64,000 bases of DNA from Anodontia alba. Taxonomy: Eukaryota; Mollusca; Bivalvia; Lucinida; Lucinidae. The notes beneath the pieces are model-generated. The model was not told the DNA's origin. It searched no databases and saw nothing but the letters and a program-made list of their open reading frames with translations. The stretch spans positions 133,320,112 through 133,384,111 of the forward strand of contig OZ024823.1 of NCBI GenBank assembly GCA_964016985.1, in the 5' to 3' direction. Made by a program: the position numbers and the translations under genes. This document shows positions 10,820 through 21,299 of the stretch, piece by piece (position 1 is the stretch's first letter; the number at the start of each line of letters is the position of its first letter).

Positions 10820-10940
10820 TTCAGAGAATGATAACAATGTCGCTTATCATATTATCGGAAAGAAAGGCTTGACATTTCATGTGAATAAGACATAACCTAA
10901 GGAGATATTTCACATAAAGCATCAAACCTTTTCATTACAG
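10820..10940. mobile_element. decayed C/D-type hairpin fragment
   Basis: AGGCTTGACATTTCATGTGA and the damaged partner CACATAAAGCATCAAACC show a decayed C/D-type hairpin. Both ends are lost. Confidence 0.5.
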
Positions 10941-11011
10941 TCTGATCAAGGCCTTCATTGTTATGTTGTTATGTTCACCCTGTGTGTTAAGTCTAAGTAA
11001 TTATATGTGTT

Positions 11012-11115
11012 ACTGGTCCAAGTGGCTCAGATGGATTGGGAGGTTTTTGGTGGGATCCCCAGCCAGGTTTTACTAAGACTTTCTTGGTACTAGCTGCTCT
11101 TTTGCTTGGCACTCA
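11012..11115 (+). mobile_element. diverged tRNA-headed SINE relic
   Basis: CAAGTGGCTCAGATGG resembles an A box, and a GGTGGGATCCCCAGCC segment lies where a B box is expected. The body does not match SINE-1 well, so this may be an old or different family. Confidence 0.35.
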
Positions 11116-11304
11116 GCATTGGGAAGAAGAGTGAAGATTGGTGGCACCAGTGTGGGTATAATGTGACTGATGGTAATATCACAAAAGTGTGACATGATAA
11201 TGCAATGAGGCTGCACTATTAAAGGGGGTATCAGTTCTTATCATCACATCCAGAAACTGTCATGACATGACTGAAAGATTGTTGACAATGATGTCTATTT
11301 AGGT

Positions 11305-13475
11305 CATTGCTGACCTCAGTCAGATTATTGAAAGAGTGTACTGTCCTTGGTCCAGCTACTTTAAGATCACAGGTGACCTCAGTCAGATTACTGAAGGTGT
11401 GTACTGTCCTTGGTCCAGCTACTTTAAGACCACTGGTGACCTCAGTCAGATTACTGAAAGTATGTACTGTCCTTTATCCAGTCACTATCAAGATAATTGG
11501 TGACCTCAGTCAGATAACTGAAGGAGTGTAATGTACTTGATCCAGTCACTATTAAGATCACTGGTTACCTCAGTCAGATTGTAATGTGTGTGATCCAGTT
11601 ACTCTTAAGATCACTGGTATCCTAATTAAGTCAAATTATTGGTGACCTTGATCAGATTACTGAAGGCACATAATGTCCTTGATCCAATTACTATTAAGAT
11701 CAATGGTAGCCTCAGTCAGATTACTGAAGATTTCTACCGTCCTTGTTCCAGTTGATGTTAAGATCACTGGTCACCTCAGTCAGATTACTGAAAGTGTGTA
11801 ATGCCCATGATCCATTTACTCTTAAGATCGCTGGTATCCTCAGTCAAATTATTGGTGACCTCAGTCAGATTGCTGTAGGCATGTAATGTCCTTGATCCAG
11901 TTACTGTTAAGGTCACTAGTAACCTCAGTCAAATTATTGAAGGAGTGTAATGCCCTTGATCTAGTTATTATTAAGATCCCTAGTGACCTCATTCAGATAA
12001 CTGGAGGCGTGTGATGTCATTGATCCAGTTACTATTAAGTACACTGGTGACCTCAGTCAGATTACTGAAGGTGTGTAATGTACTTGATTCAATTACTGTT
12101 AAGATCAGTGGTGACCTCAGTCAGATTACTGAAGGCTTGTACTGTCCTTGTTCCAGTTGATGTTAAGATCACTGGTGACCTCAGTCAGATCACTGAATGT
12201 GTGTAATGAACTTGTGTGTAATGACCTTGTCCAGTTATTGTTAAGATCACTGGTGACCTCAGTCAAATTACTGAATGTGTGTAAAGTTCTTGATCCAGTT
12301 AGTATTAAGATCACTAGTGATCTCAGTCAGATTACTGAAGGTGTGAAATGTCCTTGATAAAGTTACTATGAAGATTACTGGTGATCTCAATCAGATTACT
12401 GAATAGGTGTAATGTCCTTTATCCAGTTACTATTAAGATCACTGGTGACCTCAGTCAGATTACTGAAGGCTTTTTGTACTGTCCTTGATCCAGTCACTGT
12501 TATGTAATGTCCTTTATCCAGTCACTGTTAAGATCACTGGTGACCTCAGTCAGATTACTGAAGGTGTGTAATGTCCTGATCCAATTAGTATTAAGATCAT
12601 TGGTAACGTCGTAAGTCAGATTACTGTGGGTTTGTACTGTCCTTGATTCAGTTACTATTTAGATCACTGGTAACCTCAGTCAGATTAGTGAAGGCTTGTA
12701 CTGTCCATGATCCACTTACTATCAAGATCACTGATGACCATAGTCAAATTAAGAAACCAAATGCTCTGTTCTTGATCTGTTTACTACTAAGATCACTGGC
12801 GAACTGAGTCAGATTATTGAACGTTTGAAATGTCCTTGATCTAGTTACTATTAATATCACTGGTGACCTTATTCAAATTACTGAAGGTGTGCATTGTCCT
12901 TAGTCAAGTTACTGTTAAGTTCACTGGTAACCTCAGTCAGATTATTGAAGGTGATAGAGTTACTAATGAGATCACTGGTGACCTCAATCATTATTGAAGG
13001 TGTGTAATGTCCTTGATCCAGTTACTATTAATATCATTGGTCAGATTACTGAAGGTGTGTACTGTCCTTAGTCTAGTTACTGTTAAGGTCACTGGTAACC
13101 TCAGTCAGATTATTGAAGGTTTGTACTGTCTTCATCTAGTTACTATGAAGATCACTGGTGACCATAGTCAGATCAATATTTTTTTTTTTTTCTGTACTTA
13201 ATCCATTTACTATTAAGGTAACTGGCGACCTCAGTCAGATTACTGAAAGTTAGTACCAGTGATGCCCTTGATCCAGTTACTATTAAGCTCACTGGTGACC
13301 TCAGTCAAATTACTGAAGGTTTGTACTTTCCTTGATATGGGTTACTGTTAAGATCATTGGTGAGCTCAGTCAGATTACAGAAGGCTTATAATATCCTTGG
13401 TCCAGTTTCTGTTAAGATCACTGGTAATGTCAGTCAGACTACTGAAAGTTTGCACTGTCCTTGATCCATTTACTA
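11305..13475. repeat. minisatellite, 64-bp unit, about 34 copies
   Basis: The unit runs GATCACTGGTGACCTCAGTC, AGATTACTGAAGGTGTGTAA, TGTCCTTGATCCAGTTACTA, TTAA. Copies differ by substitutions and small losses; some units are truncated (near 11570, 12190 and 12960). A T run interrupts one unit near 13180. Short open frames on both strands inside the array are a by-product of the period. No flanking duplication or insertion sequence is visible. Confidence 0.97.
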
Positions 13476-13717
13476 TGAAAGGAAATAACTCTGGCGTAGA
13501 AATATTTACCTCCCTTCTCATTGTGAGCTACTCTTAAAAGAAGAAAATGCTCCTACTTTGAGCCAGTTCTTTCCTCTCATAGTAACCACCGTTTTGGAAG
13601 GATTTAAATACAATGTACAAGGGAAGCAAATTCCTTTTTGCAAAAGGTGTCTCTCTTTGAAAAAATGACATTAAAATCTCCACGTTATCCATTCCCCGTA
13701 AAGGCTAACCGTGGTTT

Positions 13718-13882
13718 TAACCCTTTCAACTCTGTAGACCAACACAGGGCTCGTAAAGAACTGTCTCATCAGATCTACACTTTTTGCCATTCTGCTGAAA
13801 CCTTCTATTTTCAACAATGGACCTGTCCAAATCCAAGGATGGAAGAGACCACTTCACAAACTCAGGGGTGAAAGGTTTAAAT
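13718..13882. mobile_element. short TTAA-bounded element, family L
   Basis: TTAACCCTTTCAACTCTG at the left and CTCAGGGGTGAAAGGTTTAA at the right are inverted TTAA-bounded ends. The inside carries TCATCAGATCTACACTTTTT, a relic of the shared core. A possible relative is at 63333. Confidence 0.6.
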
Positions 13883-13889
13883 GTTGTCC

Positions 13890-14130
13890 TCTTTCTGGTT
13901 TAACTTGATTGTCTGGATAATTACTCAGGCTGATTTCTAGTTTCTAATGTAATTGCTGGTTGGTAAAATCCTAAAATTCTCCATTGGTGTAGGTATATGA
14001 TTCAGTCCCAAGTGATTTCAGTATCTCTTGTACTAATGAAATCCTAGACTACAATAGATAAATGAAGAATTAATTGAGATAGATTTCCATAGATGTATAC
14101 ACTGAGGCTTTCCAGCACCTACTTATTTAC
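13890..14130. other. no identifiable feature
   Basis: Unique-looking AT-rich sequence. GTGTAGGTATATG resembles a splice site, but no open exon lies beside it. Confidence 0.35.
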
Positions 14131-14347
14131 TTAATGCTAAGCATGCTGGGTAAAAAATTGCAGCAGACGACATTTTGAAATATTTTTTTCTTATTTTCCC
14201 CAAAAAATAGGATTTGACTTTTCATGCAAATTGTCTCCTGAGGAGACAATTTGCATGAAATGTCAAACCTGTTTTCTTGGAAAAAAATAAGAAAAATACC
14301 AGTTTGCCATCAGGTTCTGAATTTGCCCTTAGAGTGGTAAAGGTTAA
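14131..14347. mobile_element. C-family TTAA hairpin element, well preserved
   Basis: It starts TTAATGCTAAGCATGCTGGG and ends AGTGGTAAAGGTTAA. Inner arms TTTCATGCAAATTGTCTCC and GGAGACAATTTGCATGAAAT meet at a two-base tip. Outside them are ATTTTCCCCAAAAAATAGG and TCTTGGAAAAAAATAAG. The two ends differ from each other (AGCATGCTGGGTAAAA versus AACCTTTACCACTCT type), a constant property of family C. Confidence 0.9.
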
Positions 14348-14433
14348 TTACCTAGATATAGAATGAAAAACAAAACTGTGGATAATAGTGGTACCCAGAG
14401 AATTATTTGTCTTATGTATATTTTGGGTAGTCA

Positions 14434-14630
14434 TGTCACACAAATGCATTTCTAATGAGTACCCATAATCAGAGGAGTATTTGGTGATAATTCTGGATCA
14501 TTTTTCTTATTTCTCCATAAAAAAAAAACATACCGTATGTTGTGGGTACTTGTAGGATTACCTGATCAAGGCAGTTCTAATAAATATCCATAATATATAT
14601 TTTCGTAGGGAAATAAGAAAATAACAAATA
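14434..14630. mobile_element. E-family element, rearranged
   Basis: TTCTAATGAGTACCCATAAT, CTTATTTCTCCATAAAA, TATGTTGTGGGTACTTG and AGGCAGTTCTAATAAATATC show both arms, but the left end is displaced relative to intact E copies. Confidence 0.6.
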
Positions 14631-14800
14631 CCGTATTTACCCTAATTATTTGGACAGATAGAGTTGAACAAAAAGTGTAGCCCTAGAACAGACCTCACAG
14701 AATGCTGCATCTTTTCAGAGTCTACACTGTTTGCCACTCATCCAGAAGTCCAGGTAGTAAAATGGACCTCTTGAAATTTTAGGACATGTTTGCTAAGAAG
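14628..14800. mobile_element. F-family element, right end lost
   Basis: ACCGTATTTACCCTAATTAT is a good F end and TCAGAGTCTACACTGTTTGC is the core. The element breaks off at GCTAAGAAGTTA, the TTAA-like site where a C element begins, as also happens to the F copy at 53862. Confidence 0.7.
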
Positions 14801-15068
14801 TTATATCACTTTTACCACTCTCTGGGCTAATTCAGTGAATAAGAAATTGATGATTTTGTCTCACACCCTCCCCCCCCCCCCACCCCCTAAAAAAAAGAAA
14901 AAAAAAAAAAAAAGAAAAAAAAAAAAAAGAACAGAATTTGAGATTTCATGCAAATTGTTTCCAGGAGACAATTTGTATAAAATGTCAAATTCTGTTTTTC
15001 TGGGAAAAATAAGAAAAATATCATCAATGTGTCATCTGCTAAATTAGCCAAGAGAGTGGTAAAGGTTA
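14799..15068. mobile_element. C-family element with a C/A homopolymer expansion
   Basis: CTTTTACCACTCTCTGGGCT at the left and AGAGTGGTAAAGGTTA at the right. The left arm is replaced by a run of C followed by a 50-base A-rich run (14868-14930). The inner arms CATGCAAATTG and CAATTTGTATAAAATGTC remain. Confidence 0.75.
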
Positions 15069-15115
15069 GTGGCAACAACTGTATATTTTGGTTAGAAAAA
15101 GTGTTTTATGTATAG

Positions 15116-15180
15116 TGAAGCAGATAAAGAAGTTATTGTGTCTGAACTGGTAGATTCATCTGAAACTGGAGGAAGATTTG
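15116..15180 (+). CDS. candidate internal coding exon, unknown protein
   Basis: After an acceptor TTTTATGTATAG, the frame entered with one base of a split codon reads EADKEVIVSELVDSSETGG then RF, and reaches GTTGTG as a possible donor. Entry phase 2 matches the exon ending at 9821, and exit phase 1 matches the exon starting at 17672. The donor is weak (GTTGTG), which is the main reason for doubt. The residues are acidic and soluble-looking. A stop in the same frame (after AAAAGCTCATTC) means it must splice before 15210 if real. Confidence 0.3.
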
Positions 15181-15297
15181 GTTGTGATAAAAGCTCATTC
15201 TGATGTCTAATAGCAAAATGTTTCTTTTCACTGTCATTGTTTCTTCTTTACAGTGTCATATCATTAGATTTGGATAAGACAGAATAATTTCTTTGGA

Positions 15298-15500
15298 TTA
15301 GAGCTTAGCATGCTGGGTAAAAATTCTGCAGACGACATTTTGAAATATTTTCCTTATTTTTCCCCGAAAATAGGCTTTGACATTTCATGCAGATTGTCTC
15401 CTAAAATTTGCACGAAATGTCAAAGCCTATTTGCTGGGAAATATAAGGAAAATATCAAGTTTGTTGTCTGCTGAATTAGCCAAGAGAATGGTAAAGGTGA
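15298..15500. mobile_element. C-family TTAA hairpin element
   Basis: It starts TTAGAGCTTAGCATGCTGGG and ends GAGAATGGTAAAGGTGA. The hairpin tip is shortened (GTCTCCTAAAATTTGCACG), and both terminal TTAA sites have mutated. Confidence 0.85.
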
Positions 15501-15813
15501 AACAGTTTGGGGGTGTAGGTTAAAAACTAGTGAATTTGGAGATTTTTATTTTCTGTGATTTGTCTTTTTCCTTAGACAGGTTAAGTTTTCAGAATAAAAA
15601 TTAGTGAGATTCTGGAAAAAAATTAGTGAGGATTTTTATATTTATATATTAAGCAAAAAGGGAAATGTCAGAAAAAAGATAGTGAGGCAGTGCATAAAAC
15701 AGGGTTTTTTTTTAGCCATAAATTAGTGAGTCTCACTAAAAATTAGGGAGACTTTTAAAACATGTCTGTTTCCTCATTTTTTGTTCCTAAAATAAACAAG
15801 ACTTTGATAAACA

Positions 15814-15868
15814 GACATACCTAAACAGCAAACTGTGGTTTTTCATAGTTTGCTGTTTAGGTATGTCT
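15814..15868. repeat. long perfect-arm hairpin
   Basis: ACAGACATACCTAAACAGCA at the left and its reverse complement at the right are separated by a short loop, GGTTTTTC. It lies 10 bp before an A element and belongs to no family defined here. Confidence 0.8.
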
Positions 15869-15878
15869 GTGTGTCTGT

Positions 15879-16073
15879 TTAACCCTTCTCTTGCTAAGCA
15901 CGACATGCCCTGTCTTAGCAAACAGTGTAGATCCAGAAGCCAACTGATCTGGATCTGCACTGTTTGTCATTACATCTGTGAATTTCTATCAAAAACCCAG
16001 ATCAAGTAATCTGATTGGCTGGAAATTAGAAGTGGGTGTGTCATCTTAATTTATTCAGCATGAGAAGGGTTAA
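15879..16073 (+). mobile_element. A-family TTAA element, subfamily A2
   Basis: Ends CCCTTCTCTTGCTAAGCACG and TTCAGCATGAGAAGGG with TTAA on both sides. The left core arm is shortened (GATCCAGAAGCCAACTGATC), so the hairpin is truncated. Confidence 0.88.
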
Positions 16074-16082
16074 ATGCAATAG

Positions 16083-16283
16083 GACAGACAGGCCTGAGCA
16101 AACAGTGTTGACCAAGGTCAGATGCCACAGAATGACTGTGGCATCTCATCAGGGTCTACACTACCGGCTGCTCATCCAGGAATTTTTGGACACATCAACA
16201 GTTAGTTAAATGGCATTATTCAAATGTTTGGACAAATAAGGTAAGGAGATGAGTTGGCTGAATATTTAGGGTAAATATGGTAA
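16083..16283. mobile_element. F-family element
   Basis: GGACAGACAGGCCTGAGCAA leads to the core with an imperfect tip, then GACACATCAACAGTTAGTTA and ATATTTAGGGTAAATATGGT. The left outer end is missing; the A element begins in its place. Confidence 0.8.
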
Positions 16284-16404
16284 ATTTGGATGTTGTTTAC
16301 TTCACTGAATCTTGATGGCATTCTACAACCATGGATACAATAGCTGGATTAGCCTTTTACATACTGAAATTAAAGATTAGCTGACTTTTACCATTAAATT
16401 GCTT

Positions 16405-16596
16405 ATTAATACAGATGCAGATGATATTCTTAAATGTTTACATTTTGTATTTTGGAGAAGATGAGTGGACTTTTTATGTGGATCCTTTGCCAAGCAGACA
16501 GTTCACATGAATGTCAAGCCTTTTTTTTCTGAAAAATAATAAAAACATTTTGTTTAAGTGTCAGCTGCTACAATTTTTAATTGCGCTATAAGGCTT
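16405..16596. mobile_element. D-family element, worn ends
   Basis: GCAGATGATATTCTTAAATG, GCAGACAGTTCACATGAATG and GTCAGCTGCTACAATTTTTA are D arms. Neither end keeps a clean TTAA. Confidence 0.65.
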
Positions 16597-16599
16597 AAA

Positions 16600-17336
16600 G
16601 TATATTTTATTAGTTTCCTCAGAAACCTCAGAATCCTGGGTCTTGAAATTTCAGTCCCTTGTCACCTTGGGAGATAACAAATTAAATGTCAAGTCCTGTT
16701 GTCTGAGAAAATATGAAATGCCACTTGTTATCTGCTGTATAATTTTGCCATCAGCATACTTAAGACTTGGACAAAAAACAAGATTTGGTGTGGTTAGAGA
16801 CTGTTATTTAACTATGATACTATGATTGAACTTCCTTGCACATGTAGCCATATTGGTTATAGTGACATGTCACTATGTGGGTTGGAATGTCCCTGTGAGG
16901 GGCCCAAAAGAAGTGATATGACTGACACCTTCAATGTTGATTTTAAAAGCATTGTGAAAACTTTGTTTCTGTCAGTATTCCATATTTGGCACAGCAAAAT
17001 ATAGAAAGTAGCTAAACCAAACTTTTTTGTTTGAATTGAAATGTTGTTTGTGTGATTTTGTTACCATCTTTTCATTTGAACTTAGTTTTCAACTACCTTA
17101 ACTTTAAGGTGCCAAATTTTATATATTACATGTCATTTTAAAATATTTTGAAAAAAAAAAAAATAACTACATTTCATGTGAATGAATTCTCTCCTTTTTT
17201 GTCAACAAAATAACTGAATAAATATAATATAACTGAATAAATAACAAACTAAATAAAAGTAACAGAGGTACATGTATGTCACAAATATGTCATCTGCTAA
17301 TTTTGATAAGCATACTAAGGATATAATTAATGTTAG
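16600..17336. other. AT-rich spacer, no gene seen
   Basis: Two 60-codon open frames occur (16643-16825, 16822-17004) but neither has a splice boundary or a recognisable motif. A short C/D-like relic (GTTGTCTGAGAAAATATGA) lies near 16700. Confidence 0.4.
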
Positions 17337-17558
17337 TTAACCCTTAAAACGCCAAGAAAACCTGCATCTGAAAACGTCGTCTGTTTATATGTCGTCTGCT
17401 GAATATTCTTGCAAACTTTTCAAACCTATTTTTGCAAACAGGCAAACAATGTGGAGCAGTCTGATCTGGGTCCATACTGTTTGCAGAAATGACTTTTAAA
17501 ATGATAAGCAGATGACAAAGCAGACGACAATTGTTGTGATTGGCAGTTTAAGGGTTTA
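17337..17558 (-). mobile_element. B-family TTAA element
   Basis: It starts CCCTTAAAACGCCAAGAAAA and ends TGGCAGTTTAAGGG. The core lacks part of the left arm (AATGTGGAGCAGTCTGATCT), so the hairpin tip is deleted. The right TTAA is now TTTA. Confidence 0.88.
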
Positions 17559-17671
17559 TTAGCTTCATTTTGTTATGCACTTATCAATGTTTTCCAAGGA
17601 GTTAGTGGGAATTTGACATATATGACAAAATATTAGACAATATTTATTATGATGGTTTGATTCCATTTTAG

Positions 17672-17792
17672 TCCATCCAAGGGATTTTGGACACCTGCCT
17701 ATGCTTCCAGTGAGAGAAATTAGCCGCAGAATTCCCCTGGGTAATCCTGCTGCTTCAACTCTAGGGGAAACATTGTTCAGTGCAATACCAAG
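17672..17792 (+). CDS. candidate internal coding exon, unknown protein
   Basis: Acceptor GATTCCATTTTAG and donor AAG then GTATTA bound a 121-base segment. In the frame entered with two bases of a split codon it reads HPRDFGHLPMLPVREISRRI, continuing PLGNPAASTLGETLFSAIPR, with no stop. The other two frames have stops. Arginine, proline and leucine content looks like real coding sequence, and it is the longest good exon candidate. Entry phase fits the exon ending at 15180; exit phase 2 has no partner I could find before 26.8 kb. I do not recognise the family. Confidence 0.5.
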
Positions 17793-18220
17793 GTATTAGA
17801 ATCTGAAAGCTCTTGAAGTAAAACTGATGGTTTTGTATTGTCAACATACCACTGCAAATTGTTTCCCATAGGTATCCTGTCATTTTTTTTTTTTGGCCTT
17901 TATTAGCGACATATCAGCCATCATAATATCATAATGACATATCACCATGACCAGCGTGATTGGACTGTATCATCTTATTACAATGGAAACATGTGTTTGC
18001 AACATGTGTGTTGCTTCTGTACAACATTTGATTACTTGGTTGTTGGGAATTTTATTCAAATGATATTGATATTTTAACTCTGTATATGTTTTGATCTTAT
18101 TTTGAGTGTGCATTTTTTTTTTTTTGTACTGGTAGGTCTTATTCTTTACTGTTGGACTAGAGCTTCTGGATGGTGAATAATGTTATGTCTGTTTTGGATA
18201 GTATGTGGTTACTCTTTTTA
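17793..18220. other. no identifiable feature
   Basis: Intron-like sequence with poly-T runs at 17882 and 18113. ATATCATAATGACATATCAC near 17930 may be a small relic repeat. Confidence 0.35.
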
Positions 18221-18855
18221 TACCCCACCACACAATAGTGGTGGGATATTATGGTTTCACATTTGACGTCCGTGTGTCTGTCTGTCTGTCAATCCGTCGT
18301 ACGTCAGTCCATCCGTTTTTCGTTTCCGGATGATAACTTGAGTAAACATCAATGGATTTTCAGCAAACTTGATATGTGTATTGATATTGTAGATATCCGG
18401 TTTGGGATTGCTAATGGGCAAATTTCGTCGAATTTTTATGGAGTTATCTGCCCGAAACACGCCCATATTTTCGTTTCTGCACAATAACTTGAGTAAATAA
18501 CAAGGGATTTTAACCAAACTTGCTATATGCATTGACATTAAGGAGATATAGTTTGGAATTGCTAATGGGCAAATTTCATCAAATGTTTACAGAGTTATCT
18601 ACCCGAGGCACGCCCATATTTTCATTTCCGGACGGTAACTTGAGTAAATAACAAGGCATTTTGACCAAACTTGCTACATGCATTGATATTATCAAGATCC
18701 GCTTTAGGATTGTTATCTGTCCATTGATATTATCAAGATCTGGTTTAGGATTGTTATCTGTCCCTCCATCATTTTCTTTCCAGACATTTTCGCAACAATA
18801 ACTTTAATACATAAACAAATACCGGTAATTGCTGTGGCAGGGTATTATGCTTGTT
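18221..18855 (+). mobile_element. tandem-core element (T1)
   Basis: Left boundary ATACCCCACCACACAATAGT, then GTGTGTCTGTCTGTC. The body has about three degenerate units of some 150 bp (GGATGATAACTTGAGTAAA, TTTGGGATTGCTAATGGGC, ACACGCCCATATTTTCGTTT), ending GCTGTGGCAGGGTATTATG. The layout of unrelated ends around decaying core repeats resembles the pearl/Helitron-like elements known from bivalves (inference). Open frames in it are incidental. Confidence 0.75.
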
Positions 18856-18970
18856 ACGTATCTGATCAGGGTCCACAATGTTTATGACTCATCCAGACAC
18901 ATCACCCAGTGAAATGGATTTGTTAAAATTGTAGGACAATTATAGTAGTAAAGAACTGAGGTCTCCCAAA
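18856..18970. mobile_element. F-family right half
   Basis: CTGATCAGGGTCCACAATGT, ACTCATCCAGACACATCACC and AAAGAACTGAGGTCTCCC are the right half of F, joined directly to the end of T1. Confidence 0.6.
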
Positions 18971-19024
18971 ACATAAGGAAAATATCTTCTTTGAATGGAT
19001 ACAGGGTAAAACTTGTGGTGATGA

Positions 19025-19436
19025 TTTGATTCAGGGGCAGATCTAGGATGATTTCTGAGGTGGGGGGGGGGGGAGGGGGGGGGGATGTTGATTTGATCAA
19101 ATTACCATACTTACTCTACCGTCTACTTATTTGGAAAGGCAGGCCTTAGCAAACAGTGTTGACCCAGATCAGACACTGTAGAATGTGATGTCTGATCAGG
19201 GTCTACACAGATTGCAATTTTAAGCATATTCTTAGGTAGTAAAATGAACTTGTTGAAGAAAAGTATATGGTTAAGAGTTAAGGCATATTACTATTTAGGG
19301 TAAATACGGGATCTCAAATTTATCAACTGTATCCAAAATTTCCCATAAAAATGAAATTTTGAGACAATGGGTGGAGTGGGGTGGGTGGGGGTGGGGGGGG
19401 GGAGTCTCGACTGAACCCCCTCTGAATCCGCCCCTG
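19025..19436. mobile_element. G-rich-armed palindromic element containing an F insertion
   Basis: TGATTCAGGGGCAGATCTAG at the left and CTGAATCCGCCCCTGTGATT at the right are inverted ends. Both arms carry runs of G next to them (19062-19084 and 19376-19402). A complete F element lies between, so F inserted into an older element. A related end (GGATCCACCCCTGATTCA) is at 29190. Confidence 0.7.
19117..19311. mobile_element. F-family element
   Basis: ACCGTCTACTTATTTGG precedes GCCTTAGCAAACAGTGTTGA. The core tip reads GACACTGTAGAATGTGATGTC. It ends ACTATTTAGGGTAAATACGG. Confidence 0.85.
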
Positions 19437-19478
19437 TGATTTGAATATCAAGCCCAGTTTTGTTGGCATACAGGAAAT

Positions 19479-19678
19479 ACTGTATTTACCCTAAATATTT
19501 GGATACTTGAACTACTTACTTCCAGTTTAATACCGCTTGAGCTGTCTAAATATAAAACTGCTGGACTGAGAAACAGTGGAAACTGATCAGACACTGCATT
19601 CTGCAGTATTGGATATGGATCTACTGATATACTGTTTGGTCAGGCCTGTCTTTTCAAATACAATATAATGATGGTAAA
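19479..19678. mobile_element. F-family element, reverse orientation
   Basis: TACTGTATTTACCCTAAATA at the left, core TGATCAGACACTGCATTCTG, then TTTGGTCAGGCCTGTC at the right. The arms are moderately diverged. Confidence 0.78.
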
Positions 19679-19846
19679 TACTGTACTTGGTGATCTGTGT
19701 AAACTGTGCTAGCTGTGTTCTTGATCTACTCTGTTTGCTCGGGTAGATCGGTATAAATGTTTAGGGTATATGGGATAAAGGTTTGGTGTTAGGTTACATT
19801 GTTTTCATAAATTTCATATATCTTTATTTAATACCTGTTTATTGAT

Positions 19847-20034
19847 AGCTCCAGATAAGGCATTTTTTTCATCTGAAAAGTATTTATAGTTTTCTTACTT
19901 CTGCGTGAAAACACATGTTGTGTGTACTCATTAGAAGCGCTCAGTGAGGCACTTCTAATGAGTGCCTACAACATATGTTTTCATGGTGAAATAAGAAAAA
20001 TATTTACCAGATACTCTCCTATCTGGAGCTGCGT
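19847..20034. mobile_element. E-family palindromic element, near complete
   Basis: Outer ends TAGCTCCAGATAAGGCATTT and CCTATCTGGAGCTGC are inverted. The inner arms are CATGTTGTGTGTACTCATTA and its partner AATGAGTGCCTACAACATAT around AGTGAGGCAC. The palindrome covers the whole element; no coding capacity. Confidence 0.88.
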
Positions 20035-20152
20035 CTATTTTTTCATGGTCTGATTCAGGATCTGAACTGTTGTTGACAGATGTTGATCATGATCAGTGTC
20101 ACTAACAGCTCAGTTTACTGTTGTACTTTTATCAAGTTCTAACCTGCTGAAA

Positions 20153-20460
20153 GGGCCGGCCTCGGTGGCTCAGTTGGATGCGCCGTCCGACTGGAGACCA
20201 GGAGGTCGTGGGTTTAACCCCCGCCGAGGTCGGCAACATTCTTTCGTGGAGATTGATCATGAAATATTTTCTACGGTCATTCTCTCCCTTCCGCTGATAC
20301 AAGAAGGGCAGTTGTTAGTTTCTGGCGAAAGAATGTGCACAATACTGGTTAACCGCATAGAGGACTAAGCCTGCCCAGTAAATGTGTGGTTAGGTAAACT
20401 GACCGCGCTCGACATGACCCCACTGGGTTGACTGGGCTGTAAAACCTCAACACAAACAAA
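20153..20460 (+). mobile_element. SINE-1, full length
   Basis: It carries A box TGGCTCAGTTGG, B box GGGTTTAACCCCC and the 11-bp closing stem. A perfect 14-bp target duplication, CTAACCTGCTGAAA, is at 20139-20152 and 20461-20474. It is very similar to the copy at 6779, which suggests recent spread of the family. Confidence 0.95.
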
Positions 20461-20789
20461 CTAACCTGCTGAAATTACTTTTTCGCCCATGGGGAAAAAT
20501 CTTGCACTGTTCTTGAATCGTTCATGAATTTTTCCTTGAAGATTAGCACTAGAACTGTTCCAAAACTTTGTGTCATCCATTCTGTCATGGCTCTGAAACA
20601 GTTCTTGAATGTTTAATGGCCCAAATTTTGTGAGACATTCATTCAAGAACAATTCCAGAACATTGATCTAAAAATGTTTGAATTCTTCTATGAAATATCA
20701 GTTCTAGAACAAGTCTAAAACTAGTGGAGCAATAAAATCAGAATGCATCCACCACAAAAAATGTATATTTTTTGCCATCTTCAAGTGTC

Positions 20790-21002
20790 TTAACCCTTGT
20801 CCTGCTGAGCCCGGATATACCCTGTTTTGCAAACAGTGTAGATCCAGATCAGTTGGCTTCTGAAGAAGCCAACTGATCTGGATCTGCACTGTTTGCCATC
20901 AAGTATGCAAATTTATAACAAAAATCTTGATCAAGTAATCTGATTGGCTGAAAATTAGAAGTGGGCGTGGTATCTTAATTTATTCAGCAGGACAAGGGTT
21001 AA
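20790..21002 (+). mobile_element. A-family TTAA hairpin element, intact
   Basis: TTAA at both ends; termini CCCTTGTCCTGCTGAG and TTCAGCAGGACAAGGG. The core hairpin (GTAGATCCAGATCAGTTGGC plus reverse complement, tip CTTCTGAAGAAG) occupies the left third. The right part carries TCAAGTAATCTGATTGGCTG and AATTAGAAGTGGGCGTGG. It is a good reference copy of subfamily A1. Confidence 0.95.
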
Positions 21003-21033
21003 AGAAGTCCTGAAGTGGCGTTTGGGTTACAGG

Positions 21034-21299
21034 CAACCCTCTTTATACCGACACTCAATACAATGACAAAATTCGTTATAATGACAATTTGACTATCATG
21101 AAACCTCCGCTTAAGAGGTAACAATTAGTCACAAATTATGCAAGAATATCGTATTTAGTCCTTTAAAGAAACATACGAGGCAATTCTAACAAATATCCAA
21201 AACAGTCTGCTCACTAAGTATTCTGTACAACAGCAAATTCATTTTAATGGCAACGTCTTTGTGAACAAATCCTGTTGTTGTAAGGAGGGTTCACTGTAT
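21034..21299. mobile_element. J-family element
   Basis: AACCCTCTTTATACCGACAC at the left and GTTGTAAGGAGGGTTCACTG at the right are inverted ends. ATACAATGACAAAATTCGTT follows the left end, and TTCTAACAAATATCCAAAAC is in the middle. A copy split by a SINE is at 45811. Confidence 0.75.

Noticed and set aside
11307..11531. Open frames in the 64-bp minisatellite
   Set aside because: Periodic translation of the satellite on both strands; no start context or conservation argument.
15241..15300. Exon-like segment after TTTCTTCTTTACAG
   Set aside because: Stops in every frame within 35 bases and no donor; at most untranslated sequence.
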